Source of the DNA: an uncultured Lachnospiraceae bacterium
Lineage (GTDB): Bacteria > Bacillota > Clostridia > Lachnospirales > Lachnospiraceae
Direction: 5' to 3'
Assembly: GCA_910579085.1 (NCBI GenBank)
Contig: CAJTRU010000123.1
Span: 1-5,741 of the forward strand
DNA length: 5,741 bases
The notes under the pieces were generated by a model, which did not search any database, was not told the DNA's origin, and saw only the letters and a program-made list of their open reading frames with translations. The translations under genes were made by a program, and so were the position numbers. Positions 1-5,050 of this stretch are shown here, one piece after another (the stretch's first letter is position 1; every line of letters begins with the position of its first letter).

Positions 1-254
1 CAGAAATATCTGATATCCCAAGTGCATAAGCAGCGGCAGCAAGGACACGGAAAGAAATACTGGAACATGCATATAAAAATAACATTTTTAATAAACCTGA
101 TGCAGGACGTACCCCTCTCTTTCTTTGTACAGCCCTGTTTTTTTGTAAGCCCATCCAGCTCTTCTGGTAAAAAAGGAATTATTTTTTTGTCCCATTTTTC
201 AAGAACTTCTTGCAAAATTTTATTTGGTTTAGTAAAATTATTTTGTAAATTCAT
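1..254 (-). pseudogene. IS4-family transposase, N-terminal part, frameshifted and cut by the window edge
   Basis: The start is ATG at 254-252 behind AGAGGA. The first 39 codons (MNLQNNFTKPNKILQEVLEK, then WDKKIIPFLPEELDGLTKK) are in one frame. After the run of seven T at 138-144 (A7 on the coding strand), the convincing protein continues in another frame: AVQRKRGVRPASGLLKMLF, then LYACSSISFRVLAAAAYALG and ISDIS, up to base 1. The pattern of a short basic segment followed by a helical LLKMLFLYA stretch and an A-rich helix is typical of the N-terminal region of IS4-family transposases. The net shift at the homopolymer should disable the protein unless frameshifting is programmed. The A_AAA_AAA heptamer sits in the right register for -1 slippage, but the downstream frame needs +1, so a mutation or sequencing error is more likely. 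The DDE catalytic residues lie outside the window. Confidence 0.75.
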
Positions 255-265
255 GGCAATCCTCT

Positions 266-347
266 TTTCTGTAGATTTTTTCGTCAAAAATATTTTACAC
301 TAAAAAGAGAATTTGTCATGGATTTTTTTATTTCTGTAGATTTTTTC
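266..347. repeat. Two perfect 17-bp direct repeats around the transposase promoter
   Basis: TTTCTGTAGATTTTTTC occurs at 266-282 and again at 331-347, 65 bp apart. One copy lies on each side of the predicted transposase promoter, inside the IS end. They could be transposase or host-factor binding sites, or a small internal duplication. Confidence 0.7.
292..319 (-). promoter_or_regulatory. Probable transposase promoter
   Basis: On the minus strand a -35-like ATGACA (319-314) is followed after 16 bases by TAAAAT (297-292), about 40 bases before the transposase ATG at 254. It lies between two copies of a 17-bp direct repeat. There is no expression evidence. Confidence 0.45.
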
Positions 348-387
348 TTGATTAATTTCCTATCAATCATTTTTTAGACACTTTTTT

Positions 388-407
388 CTTAAGTTCGCAC
401 CTATGGG
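388..407. repeat. Terminal inverted repeat of the left IS
   Basis: CTTAAGTTCGCACCTATGGG matches the reverse complement of 5415-5434 at 19 of 20 positions. The element interior lies to the left, where the transposase promoter and gene are. The sequence right of about 408 is therefore outside the IS. Confidence 0.75.
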
Positions 408-458
408 GAACCCACCCTTCTTTTGGAAAAGTTTTTCTGAATTATTGTATGTTATAAA

Positions 459-491
459 ATTGTGGTATGAACAGGGGGATTGTGGTATACT
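459..491 (+). promoter_or_regulatory. Promoter and possible operator of the PIN toxin operon
   Basis: An extended -10 element, TGG then TATACT (483-491), lies 24 bases before the PIN start codon; there is no good -35 box. ATTGTGGTAT occurs at 459-468 and again at 479-488, exactly 20 bp apart. The second copy overlaps the -10 element and the first covers the -35 region. A repeat spaced by about two helical turns over a toxin-antitoxin promoter is a natural site for autorepression, but the repressor is not known. Confidence 0.5.
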
Positions 492-515
492 TTATTTTAA
501 TAAGGAGAGGACATT

Positions 516-1004
516 ATGCGAAAACTTAAAGTTTATTTAGATACTTCTGTGGTTAGTTATCTGTATCAGGTGGATGCACCAGAGAAAATGCAGAATACAT
601 TGGATTTATGGGACTTATTTAGAAATAATGTATATGAGGTTTACATTTCAGATATTGTAATAAGAGAAATCAGCGGATGCAATGCAGAAAAATTGAAAAT
701 ATTATTGGATTATCTGGAACGGATAGATTATAATATAATTGAGACAGATGAAGATACTGTTGAATTGGCTGGGAAGTTTATTGACTTTGGAATTTTGAAG
801 CAAAAAAGTTTTGATGACTGCCAGCATATTGCGGCAGCAATACTTGCGGGATGCGATATTATTACATCATGGAATTTTAAGCATATTGTAAATGTAAAGA
901 CAGTCAGAGGGGTTAAGGTCATAACTACATTAGAGGGATATAAGGACTTATTGATATATCCGCCATCGGTTCTGATAGAAAGCGAGGATGATGACTATGA
1001 ATAG
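516..1004 (+). CDS. PIN-domain ribonuclease, probable toxin of a type II toxin-antitoxin pair
   Basis: A 162-residue protein with the whole PIN fold. The N-terminal strand YLDTSVVS carries Asp9, the second acidic position is Glu51 in IVIREISG, Asp100/Asp101 lie in SFDDCQHIAAA, and Asp114 lies in CDIITSWN. In this family the acidic residues bind metal in the nuclease site, and many members are cytoplasmic RNases inhibited by a small partner encoded next to them. ATG 516 has AGGAG at 503-507, eight bases upstream. The stop overlaps the next gene, so translation is coupled. Length is normal and no catalytic residue is missing, so the protein looks intact. RNA target and toxicity are inferred; stand-alone RNA-processing PIN proteins exist, but the overlapping small gene favours a toxin. 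Confidence 0.82.
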   Translation: MRKLKVYLDTSVVSYLYQVDAPEKMQNTLDLWDLFRNNVYEVYISDIVIREISGCNAEKLKILLDYLERIDYNIIETDEDTVELAGKFIDFGILKQKSFDDCQHIAAAILAGCDIITSWNFKHIVNVKTVRGVKVITTLEGYKDLLIYPPSVLIESEDDDYE

Positions 1005-1170
1005 ACCAACAGTAAGTGAACGGTTTGATGTGGAGGATATTATGAAGATAAGAGAATATAATTCACTTCGCCATATTAAAATGACGCCTGCTGAAATTGT
1101 GGAAGATACAAAAAAGGGTGCAGCTGAATTACTTGCACGGTTGAAAGAAAATAAAATGATGAAAGTGTAG
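988..1170 (+). CDS. Small partner protein of the PIN toxin, putative antitoxin
   Basis: A 60-residue charged protein (or 57 from ATG 997) with the core RFDVEDIMKIREYNSLRH, then MTPAEIVEDTKKGAAELLAR. It is mostly predictable as helix, and the IREYN/MTPAE arrangement resembles small proteins that follow PIN genes in Firmicutes (from memory). It overlaps the PIN gene by 8-17 bases. GAGG at 984-987 touches ATG 988 but is nine bases from ATG 997, so 997 may be the true start. No recognisable DNA-binding motif (ribbon-helix-helix, AbrB or HTH) is present; it may only neutralise the toxin. The order toxin then antitoxin is the reverse of the commonest layout. Confidence 0.6.
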   Translation: MMTMNRPTVSERFDVEDIMKIREYNSLRHIKMTPAEIVEDTKKGAAELLARLKENKMMKV

Positions 1171-1179
1171 AAAGGATAC

Positions 1180-1199
1180 TATGGGCAGAACAGTCCATA
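1180..1199 (+). terminator. Weak hairpin after the toxin-antitoxin operon
   Basis: TATGGGC (1180-1186) pairs with GTCCATA (1193-1199) around a 6-base loop, with one G-T pair. It starts ten bases after the stop of the 60-residue gene. There is no real U-tract, so it could protect the 3' end or be a poor terminator. Confidence 0.3.
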
Positions 1200-1294
1200 A
1201 TATTCTCAAATTTAAGAACTGAAAGGTGTTTTGCAATAACGCTAGTATGGGAAGTATTGTAGATGCAGTGATGTGTTAGCCGGGAACAGTTCCG

Positions 1295-1331
1295 CTTTAT
1301 GTTTGTGCGCCTATGGCGGACAAACATAAAG
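1295..1331. repeat. Long near-perfect hairpin
   Basis: CTTTATGTTTGT (1295-1306) and ACAAACATAAAG (1320-1331) are perfect 12-bp arms. Inside them, after a G-G mismatch, CGCC (1308-1311) pairs with GGCG (1315-1318) around the loop TAT. Neither strand has a U-tract after it, so it is not a standard terminator. It could be an interspersed palindromic element, an RNA-processing signal or the core of a small RNA. Confidence 0.7.
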
Positions 1332-1712
1332 ACTTGGATGGTAACATTTGAAAACCACTGACATCCCAGCTTTGTTCCATCAGCATTTATTTTATTGCCA
1401 GAAAATCTCGGTCTTATTCCGAAGGTTGGGTGTGGGCAGGGTTCACATAAAATGAAAATTAGATATAATGCCTGTTTGCCATATAAAAAATCGGAAAAAT
1501 ATATAACCCCTTCCAAATGAGTATACAATAAATAGAAGAGTTAATTTGATGACCTCGAAAACATAAAATCGGCCAGAAAATCTTACATATCTAATTTTTA
1601 TCAGGAAAGCCTAAATTTAATAGACACAAGATTTTTACAGTTCTCACCGAATTTATGGCATTTTTTGACTCATTTTTTGTTACAAAACAATCAAATGATA
1701 ATAATTTTAGGA

Positions 1713-3290
1713 TTATTCATCCGTTCCATCTTCAAGTTCTATAGCAGTTTCTTCGTGGCGTAAAGATAAGTATTGTTTTATATTTGTTATAACTACAGAT
1801 ATATCGTTTATAATAGAATGACCGTTAGTAAGATTGTCATGGTAAAAGGTTTTGTATCTTGTTTCTTTATTGTTTTTTCCAATTGCCATATTTGGAACAA
1901 GGTATTTTTGTATGTTAGCATTTAAATCTCTCATTAATTCAGGGCAATATAAAATTAAGTGATAGTTTTGAAACCAATATTGTTCGTCAGTAAGTAGTTT
2001 TAAGGTATCTTTTTGAGCTTGTGTAAAAAGATTATCTTTTAAATAATACGAAATCAATACCTGATTTTGAGATTTTAATACAAGGCTTGCTGTGTTTGTA
2101 AGTACAGTGTCGAATCCATAGCATTTTAAAGCAAAATAAAAATATAGTTGCTCGTCATGTAAAGGTTTATTAAGAGATTCTTTATAACGTGCAAGTAAAA
2201 AGTCTTTAATTCTATCATTGTCAAATGAACTCATACTATTAAAAATATATGAAGTGTATAATAAAGATTCTGGTGCCAATTTTAATAAAAAGAATAGCTG
2301 ATGATAGTCATATATCTTCACATTATATTCATTAAAATCAGTTTCTTGAAAGTGATTTGTCTTAAAAAAATTAGTAACAAAAGTTCGTTTGCTTTTTTCA
2401 TCAGTTATACTTGATAGGCGATATACTAATTGGTTAAGAAATACTAATTTATGAGGTATTGATTGAGAGTGTTTTCTTGCATTTTCATAATCTTTTAGTA
2501 CTTCAAGATTCCAGTGACGAATAGTAGCTTTCCAATATCTGGTCAAAATGTTATACGAATTGTATGCTTCATAACTCCAAATCGTATATTTGTTTTCTTT
2601 CCTGCTAAAATCAAATTTTTCAAGCGCATTATCAAAAATGTTAATTATCTGTTCTTTATCATTTTCGTTGCAAAAGAAATAGAAGTCATCAGAAAAATAA
2701 TTAAATTCGCAATTAATCTCATTACCATCAATGTGATCCTGTACTTCATGGCTTATTTTTGAGAGTACATATTCAGCAAAATATAAGGATAAGTAGTTTC
2801 CCATTAATACACCACTTGTACGTCCGTTATAGAGAGAGGATAAAACATTATCTTTAAGATTGTGCTTAGCTAAATCAAGGTAATGAGTATATATTTTTCC
2901 ATAATATTCACTTATGTCAAGTTTTAATAAACAGTCATATGAACACAGTTTTGTAAAATCTTCATCTAGTTGGCTATTGTATTTACCGGCTACAAAATCA
3001 CCAGTATTTTCATTTACAAAGAGTCTTTTGTGCTGTGGATCTATGTTGTTGATATTGTTAAAATCAGGTAGATCACAATAATAGTAGTAAGCGCGTGCAA
3101 AATTTAATACATTTGGCATTTTTATGGTACGATATTTATCACCGTCTTTTTTTATTCTGTATGATATAGGAATTGTCCAACATAAATCAGTTGTATCAAA
3201 AGATGCGACATCTGATGGATAAAATAAATTATCAATATTAATAAAGTGGCGAATAGTATTTTTAAAATTATATAAGTTATTTAAACTCAT
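1713..3290 (-). CDS. Reverse transcriptase of the Abi/UG (phage-defence) type
   Basis: A 525-residue protein with RT motifs in order: a fingers segment KYRTIKMPN (53-60), motif A LLKLDIS with Asp125, motif B TSGVLMGNYLSLYFAE (158-172), and motif C YFSDDFYFF with Asp201/Asp202. FSDD replaces the usual YxDD. Motif D-like FSRKENKY follows at 228-235. There is no maturase/X or endonuclease domain of a group II intron protein. About 270 residues rich in aromatic and basic residues follow and look helical. RT plus a helical C-terminal domain is the layout of AbiA, AbiK and Abi-P2, which protect against phages; AbiK makes untemplated DNA. Assignment to that group, and protein-primed synthesis, are inferences. 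ATG 3290 has GGAGG (3297-3301) six bases upstream. The gene is more AT-rich than the HNH gene before it, which suggests separate acquisition. It may share a transcript with the HNH gene. Confidence 0.8.
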   Translation of the reverse strand: MSLNNLYNFKNTIRHFINIDNLFYPSDVASFDTTDLCWTIPISYRIKKDGDKYRTIKMPNVLNFARAYYYYCDLPDFNNINNIDPQHKRLFVNENTGDFVAGKYNSQLDEDFTKLCSYDCLLKLDISEYYGKIYTHYLDLAKHNLKDNVLSSLYNGRTSGVLMGNYLSLYFAEYVLSKISHEVQDHIDGNEINCEFNYFSDDFYFFCNENDKEQIINIFDNALEKFDFSRKENKYTIWSYEAYNSYNILTRYWKATIRHWNLEVLKDYENARKHSQSIPHKLVFLNQLVYRLSSITDEKSKRTFVTNFFKTNHFQETDFNEYNVKIYDYHQLFFLLKLAPESLLYTSYIFNSMSSFDNDRIKDFLLARYKESLNKPLHDEQLYFYFALKCYGFDTVLTNTASLVLKSQNQVLISYYLKDNLFTQAQKDTLKLLTDEQYWFQNYHLILYCPELMRDLNANIQKYLVPNMAIGKNNKETRYKTFYHDNLTNGHSIINDISVVITNIKQYLSLRHEETAIELEDGTDE

Positions 3291-3314
3291 ACGAGACCTC
3301 CTGTATTTTTTTTT

Positions 3315-3356
3315 CGGTTTCCTTTTTTCTCTTCACATAAGAGAAAAAGGAAACCG
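3315..3356 (-). other. 18-bp hairpin directly before the reverse transcriptase ribosome binding site
   Basis: The arms 3315-3333 and 3339-3356 pair over 18 bp with a single bulged T and the five-base loop CACAT. On the minus strand the hairpin is followed by a run of A, then AGGAGG and the reverse transcriptase ATG. A run of A rather than U means it is not an intrinsic terminator for that strand; on the plus strand only a weak TTTT follows. It could be a leader structure controlling translation or RNA decay, or part of a non-coding RNA used by the enzyme as template, primer or partner. Confidence 0.75.
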
Positions 3357-3394
3357 ATCTTTTAATAATTCAGCAGTGCGCTCTTTATCCTTAT

Positions 3395-3769
3395 TCACAT
3401 TTTGAACCATTGGTCGGCATCATCAAGATTCAAGCAAACTGTATATTCATTATTTGGGTTTATCAGAATTATTGGAAATTTTATCTCTTTGGGATAGTGT
3501 TCTGTTTCTGCTATTTCACCGTTTTCATAGTATAGTGTAGCTGTATACCCATTCAATGTCAAACAGTACATCAAGTGCTCTGAATATGTTTGCAACATTA
3601 GATTTGACAATGAATAAAAACTGATATTGAGACTATTGGCGATATTGAGTAAATTTACCTTGTCCAGATATCTGTTTCCAAATTCATAGTTTCAGATTGT
3701 GGATTTATCTAATCCACAATTGTTTGCTAATTCCCTTTGTGTCAAATCAGATTTATTACTTTTCTCAGA
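3395..3769 (-). pseudogene. XRE-family HTH regulator remnant with an in-frame TGA and no start
   Basis: One minus-strand frame reads SNKSDLTQRELANNCGLDKS, TI, then TGA (3694-3692), then NYEFGNRYLDKVNLLNIANS and LNISFYSL. This is a classic Cro/C1-type helix-turn-helix, with LTQRELANNCGLDKSTI as helices 2 and 3 and the stop at the position where similar proteins have S or R before NYE. It continues through about 70 residues to the stop at 3395. The frame closes upstream at 3772-3770, and no ATG/RBS or first helix is present, so the 5' end is also missing. It abuts the HNH stop, as if a rearrangement had joined the two. A TTG at 3610 could start a 71-residue C-terminal piece alone, with no clear ribosome binding site. 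The original role may have been regulation of the neighbouring reverse transcriptase gene (inference). Confidence 0.7.
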
Positions 3770-4106
3770 TCAGCCTGACAATTTCATGCTGATCTGTACC
3801 ATGGATTCTTTTGACCTGATATAGAGATCCATCAATCCAGTAAGTAATTCTGTCACCAGCCTCGTCATTTGTGATAATATTCGTACAGATAAGATTACTT
3901 TTTTTATTAGTTCCGCCACGTCCGATAGGAAGAATATGATGGATATTCCATCCGCAATAGATTTTTTTCCCATTTTCCCGGATAAAAAAATCTTTCCTGC
4001 CATAGGCATCCCTGTACATAAGCCCTCCATCGAAATCCTCTGCATATTCAGAATTTCCATAATACTGAAACCATAGGCGCAATGCATTTTTTCTCGTAAT
4101 TCTCAT
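3765..4106 (-). CDS. Small HNH-type nuclease-like protein
   Basis: A 113-residue protein. The ATG at 4106 is chosen because GGAGG (4114-4118) lies seven bases upstream; an ATG 39 bases earlier has none. Residues 53-81 (WNIHHILPIGRGGTNKKSNL, then ICTNIITND) fit the beta-beta-alpha metal motif of HNH nucleases: His56/His57, Asn71, and Asn80 at the usual third His/Asn position. The zinc-binding CxxC pairs of larger HNH enzymes are missing. The N-terminal part (RKNALRLWFQYYG, EYAEDFDGGLMYRDAYGR) is probably a small adaptor. DNA cleavage is possible but not certain, because key residues outside the motif cannot be checked by eye. It is the first gene after a long structured leader and lies upstream of the XRE remnant and the reverse transcriptase gene. 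Confidence 0.65.
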   Translation of the reverse strand: MRITRKNALRLWFQYYGNSEYAEDFDGGLMYRDAYGRKDFFIRENGKKIYCGWNIHHILPIGRGGTNKKSNLICTNIITNDEAGDRITYWIDGSLYQVKRIHGTDQHEIVRLI

Positions 4107-4134
4107 TTTGTTACCTCCAATCTTAATTAAAAAA

Positions 4135-4162
4135 AGTCTATACATTGCTGTGTGTACAGACT
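4135..4162 (-). terminator. Intrinsic terminator inside the HNH leader
   Basis: On the minus strand AGTCTGTACA (4162-4153) pairs with TGTATAGACT (4144-4135) at 9 of 10 positions around an 8-base loop, and a run of T follows at once. This is a standard Rho-independent terminator, yet it sits only about 17 bases before the GGAGG of the HNH gene. It would stop transcripts before the gene. Its loop and the adjoining base pairs also take part in an alternative pairing. Confidence 0.7.
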
Positions 4163-4246
4163 CAAATAATCTATATCAGGCACTTTACACACAGCATTAC
4201 TAAAGGCAACCCATCGGGATTGTCTTTTGGTAATTATGGTGTAAAG
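4147..4246 (-). promoter_or_regulatory. Antiterminator and competing long hairpin: putative transcription attenuator
   Basis: Three pairings compete on the minus strand. First, a long hairpin 4246-4183: CTTTACAC with GTGTAAAG (8 of 8), ATTAC with GTAAT, AAAG with CTTT, and CAATCCC with GGGTTG with one bulge. Second, GCTGTGTGTA (4195-4186) pairs perfectly with TACACACAGC (4156-4147), which would occupy the terminator hairpin. Third, the terminator 4162-4135. Forming the first hairpin ties up GTGTA and lets the terminator form; breaking it allows antitermination. The pairings are seen directly in the sequence; the switching is inferred. I do not recognise the consensus of a known riboswitch class. 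Confidence 0.6.
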
Positions 4247-4266
4247 CGTATGGAACAACAATTTAC

Positions 4267-4308
4267 CTACCTAGAGTTTATCATTGCTTTCTCAAAGAAA
4301 ATCGGCAT
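4267..4308 (-). CDS. Possible 13-residue leader peptide
   Basis: MPIFFEKAMINSR starts at ATG 4308-4306 with AAGGA (4316-4320) seven bases upstream, and stops about 20 bases before the long leader hairpin. Its place and spacing fit a leader peptide whose translation decides which hairpin forms, as in leaders of several antibiotic-resistance genes. So short a frame can arise by chance. An overlapping frame (MELSRINRCRFSLRKQ from 4331) has no ribosome binding site. Confidence 0.3.
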   Translation of the reverse strand: MPIFFEKAMINSR

Positions 4309-4348
4309 CTGTTTATCCTTGATAGTTCCATAAGGTTTACAAAACACG

Positions 4349-4442
4349 ATAGACAGCACAGTAAGTCCAGCCACTCTGATTTCCACTTATCCGACATCAT
4401 GGTCACAAAGGTTCATGACCTATACTATTATTGGCTGTCTAT
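4349..4442 (-). other. Closing stem at the 5' end of the leader RNA
   Basis: On the minus strand ATAGACAGC (4442-4434) pairs perfectly with GCTGTCTAT (4357-4349), enclosing about 76 bases. Inside, GGTCA (4420-4416) can pair with TGACC (4405-4401). This stem begins within a few bases of the predicted transcription start, so the leader seems to have a separate folded domain before the attenuator. Confidence 0.5.
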
Positions 4443-4452
4443 TTACAAAATA

Positions 4453-4481
4453 ATAGTATCATATGGAACTGAGAATTGCAA
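4453..4481 (-). promoter_or_regulatory. Promoter of the HNH leader operon
   Basis: On the minus strand TTGCAA (4481-4476) and TACTAT (4458-4453) are separated by 17 bases, with TGA just before the -10 as an extended element. It is the best promoter in the window. The start would be near 4446, giving a leader of about 340 bases. A perfect 11-bp inverted repeat, ATACTATTATT at 4422-4432 and AATAATAGTAT at 4449-4459, covers the -10 and start site. It could be an operator or a hairpin at the RNA 5' end. Confidence 0.6.
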
Positions 4482-4542
4482 CAGATATTTTTAATGAAAA
4501 GGTTTTGCAGAAAGTATCAAATATATCTCAGGAAAGTCTCAG

Positions 4543-4721
4543 TGATATAAGATTGATATAACATTTGTCCTTTTTGATATGTTAATGGAATAGAAAACGG
4601 AAAAATGATATAGGTATGATATAGTGCCTGCAACTATGTAGGTTTTTAGTGATATAGAAATGATATAAAAATTGAAAAAACGATATAGGCATGATGTAGG
4701 AACGTTGTAGAGATGATATAG
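4543..4721 (+). repeat. Phased iteron-like repeats, cluster 1
   Basis: Copies of TGATATAG or close variants start at 4543 and 4554, 4606 and 4617, 4650 and 4661, then four in a row at 4681, 4692, 4703 and 4714. Within each group the period is exactly 11 bp, about one helical turn, and all point the same way. The arrangement suits a protein binding one DNA face as a row, as with replication iterons or arrays of a transcription factor. AAAGTATCAAA (4511-4521) precedes the cluster and recurs before cluster 2 at 4739-4749. The minus-strand frames over the region only translate the repeat. Confidence 0.75.
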
Positions 4722-4753
4722 TTTTTGGGCTTTTACAAAAAGTATCAAACAGG

Positions 4754-4813
4754 GTGTCCGTGAATTGGGTTTGCACAAAATATCCTGTCCGTTGGTAGTA
4801 AATCTCGTGTCCG
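4754..4813 (+). repeat. Three GTGTCCG-like boxes between the two repeat clusters
   Basis: GTGTCCG at 4754-4760, CTGTCCG at 4785-4791 and GTGTCCG at 4807-4813 lie 31 and 22 bp apart in the gap between the clusters. The spacing again fits whole helical turns. Seven-base boxes can recur by chance, so this is a modest call. Confidence 0.35.
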
Positions 4814-4840
4814 CATTTAGGGGTACATTATATGCCAGGA

Positions 4841-4955
4841 TGATGTAGAAATGGTGTAGATTCTGAAGATTTTGGTGTAGCAACGGTGTAGAAATCAGAA
4901 ATAATAGTGTAGGAATGATATAGAAAATGCCCAAAATGATGTAGTAATGATGTAG
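4841..4955 (+). repeat. Phased iteron-like repeats, cluster 2, with a 32-bp period
   Basis: Eight copies of TGRTGTAG-type units start at 4841/4852, 4873/4884, 4905/4916 and 4937/4948. Each pair is 11 bp apart and the pairs repeat at exactly 32 bp, so every site lies on nearly the same face of the helix (steps of 11 and 21). Only the 8-base cores and their spacing are kept; the filler bases differ, which points to selection for binding sites rather than a recent tandem duplication. Confidence 0.78.
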
Positions 4956-5024
4956 ATTTTCTATTTTATGCTATTTATCGGTATATTATCAGGGTTTTAG
5001 GAAGTGTGTCCATAACCAGTAGCG

Positions 5025-5039
5025 TTTTGTGACACAAAA
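5025..5039. promoter_or_regulatory. Perfect 15-bp dyad, possible operator
   Basis: TTTTGTG-A-CACAAAA is perfectly symmetric. It lies about 70 bases after the last iteron-like repeat and about 12 before the hairpin at 5051. It could bind a dimeric regulator or, as RNA, extend the structured leader that follows. Confidence 0.45.
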
Positions 5040-5050
5040 TGCGTATCTGG

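Larger units (their letters stand above)
1..408 (-). mobile_element. End of an IS4-family insertion sequence (left copy)
   Basis: This is the upstream end of an insertion sequence that continues beyond the left edge. It contains the start of a transposase gene reading leftward (1-254), a likely promoter (292-319) and a terminal inverted repeat at 388-407. Read inward on the minus strand the end is CCCATAGGTGCGAACTTAAG. This resembles the IS231-type ends of the IS4 family, which run from CCCAT to AACTTAAG; that comparison is from memory. The matching inverted repeat at 5415-5434 supports the boundary. The target duplication cannot be tested because the other end lies outside the window. Confidence 0.75.
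1171..1712. other. Gene-free stretch between the PIN operon and the reverse transcriptase gene
   Basis: I see no supported gene in these 542 bases. The long minus-strand frame through 1076-1528 runs into the antitoxin gene, has no ribosome binding site I trust and shows no known motif. The stretch holds the hairpins at 1180-1199 and 1295-1331, a 12-bp direct repeat GCCAGAAAATCT (1397-1408 and 1572-1583), and a small dyad TTTTGT-T-ACAAAA (1675-1687) just after the reverse transcriptase stop. There is no obvious intrinsic terminator for the reverse transcriptase gene. It may be decayed DNA or an interspersed non-coding element. Confidence 0.55.

Noticed and set aside
22..303. Plus-strand frame of 93 codons
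   Set aside because: It is the antisense of the transposase start; the minus strand gives recognisable transposase residues.
1076..1528. Minus-strand frame of 150 codons
   Set aside because: It crosses the antitoxin gene and the 1295-1331 hairpin, has no good ribosome binding site and resembles no domain.
3291..3394. Retron msr/msd
   Set aside because: The gap holds only one simple hairpin with no branching-G arrangement and no flanking a1/a2 repeats, and the RT lacks typical retron motif features.
1713..4106. Group II intron (RT plus HNH)
   Set aside because: The RT lacks a maturase domain, the HNH protein is a separate upstream gene, and no intron domain V/VI structure was seen.
4539..4934. 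Minus-strand frame of 131 codons
   Set aside because: It is an open frame through the AT-rich iteron-like repeats; its repeated Ile/Ser/Tyr/His content is just the repeat translated.
4841..4955. CRISPR array because of the 32-bp period
   Set aside because: Only 8-base cores are conserved, paired at 11 bp; there are no 25-37 bp repeats, no distinct spacers and no cas genes.
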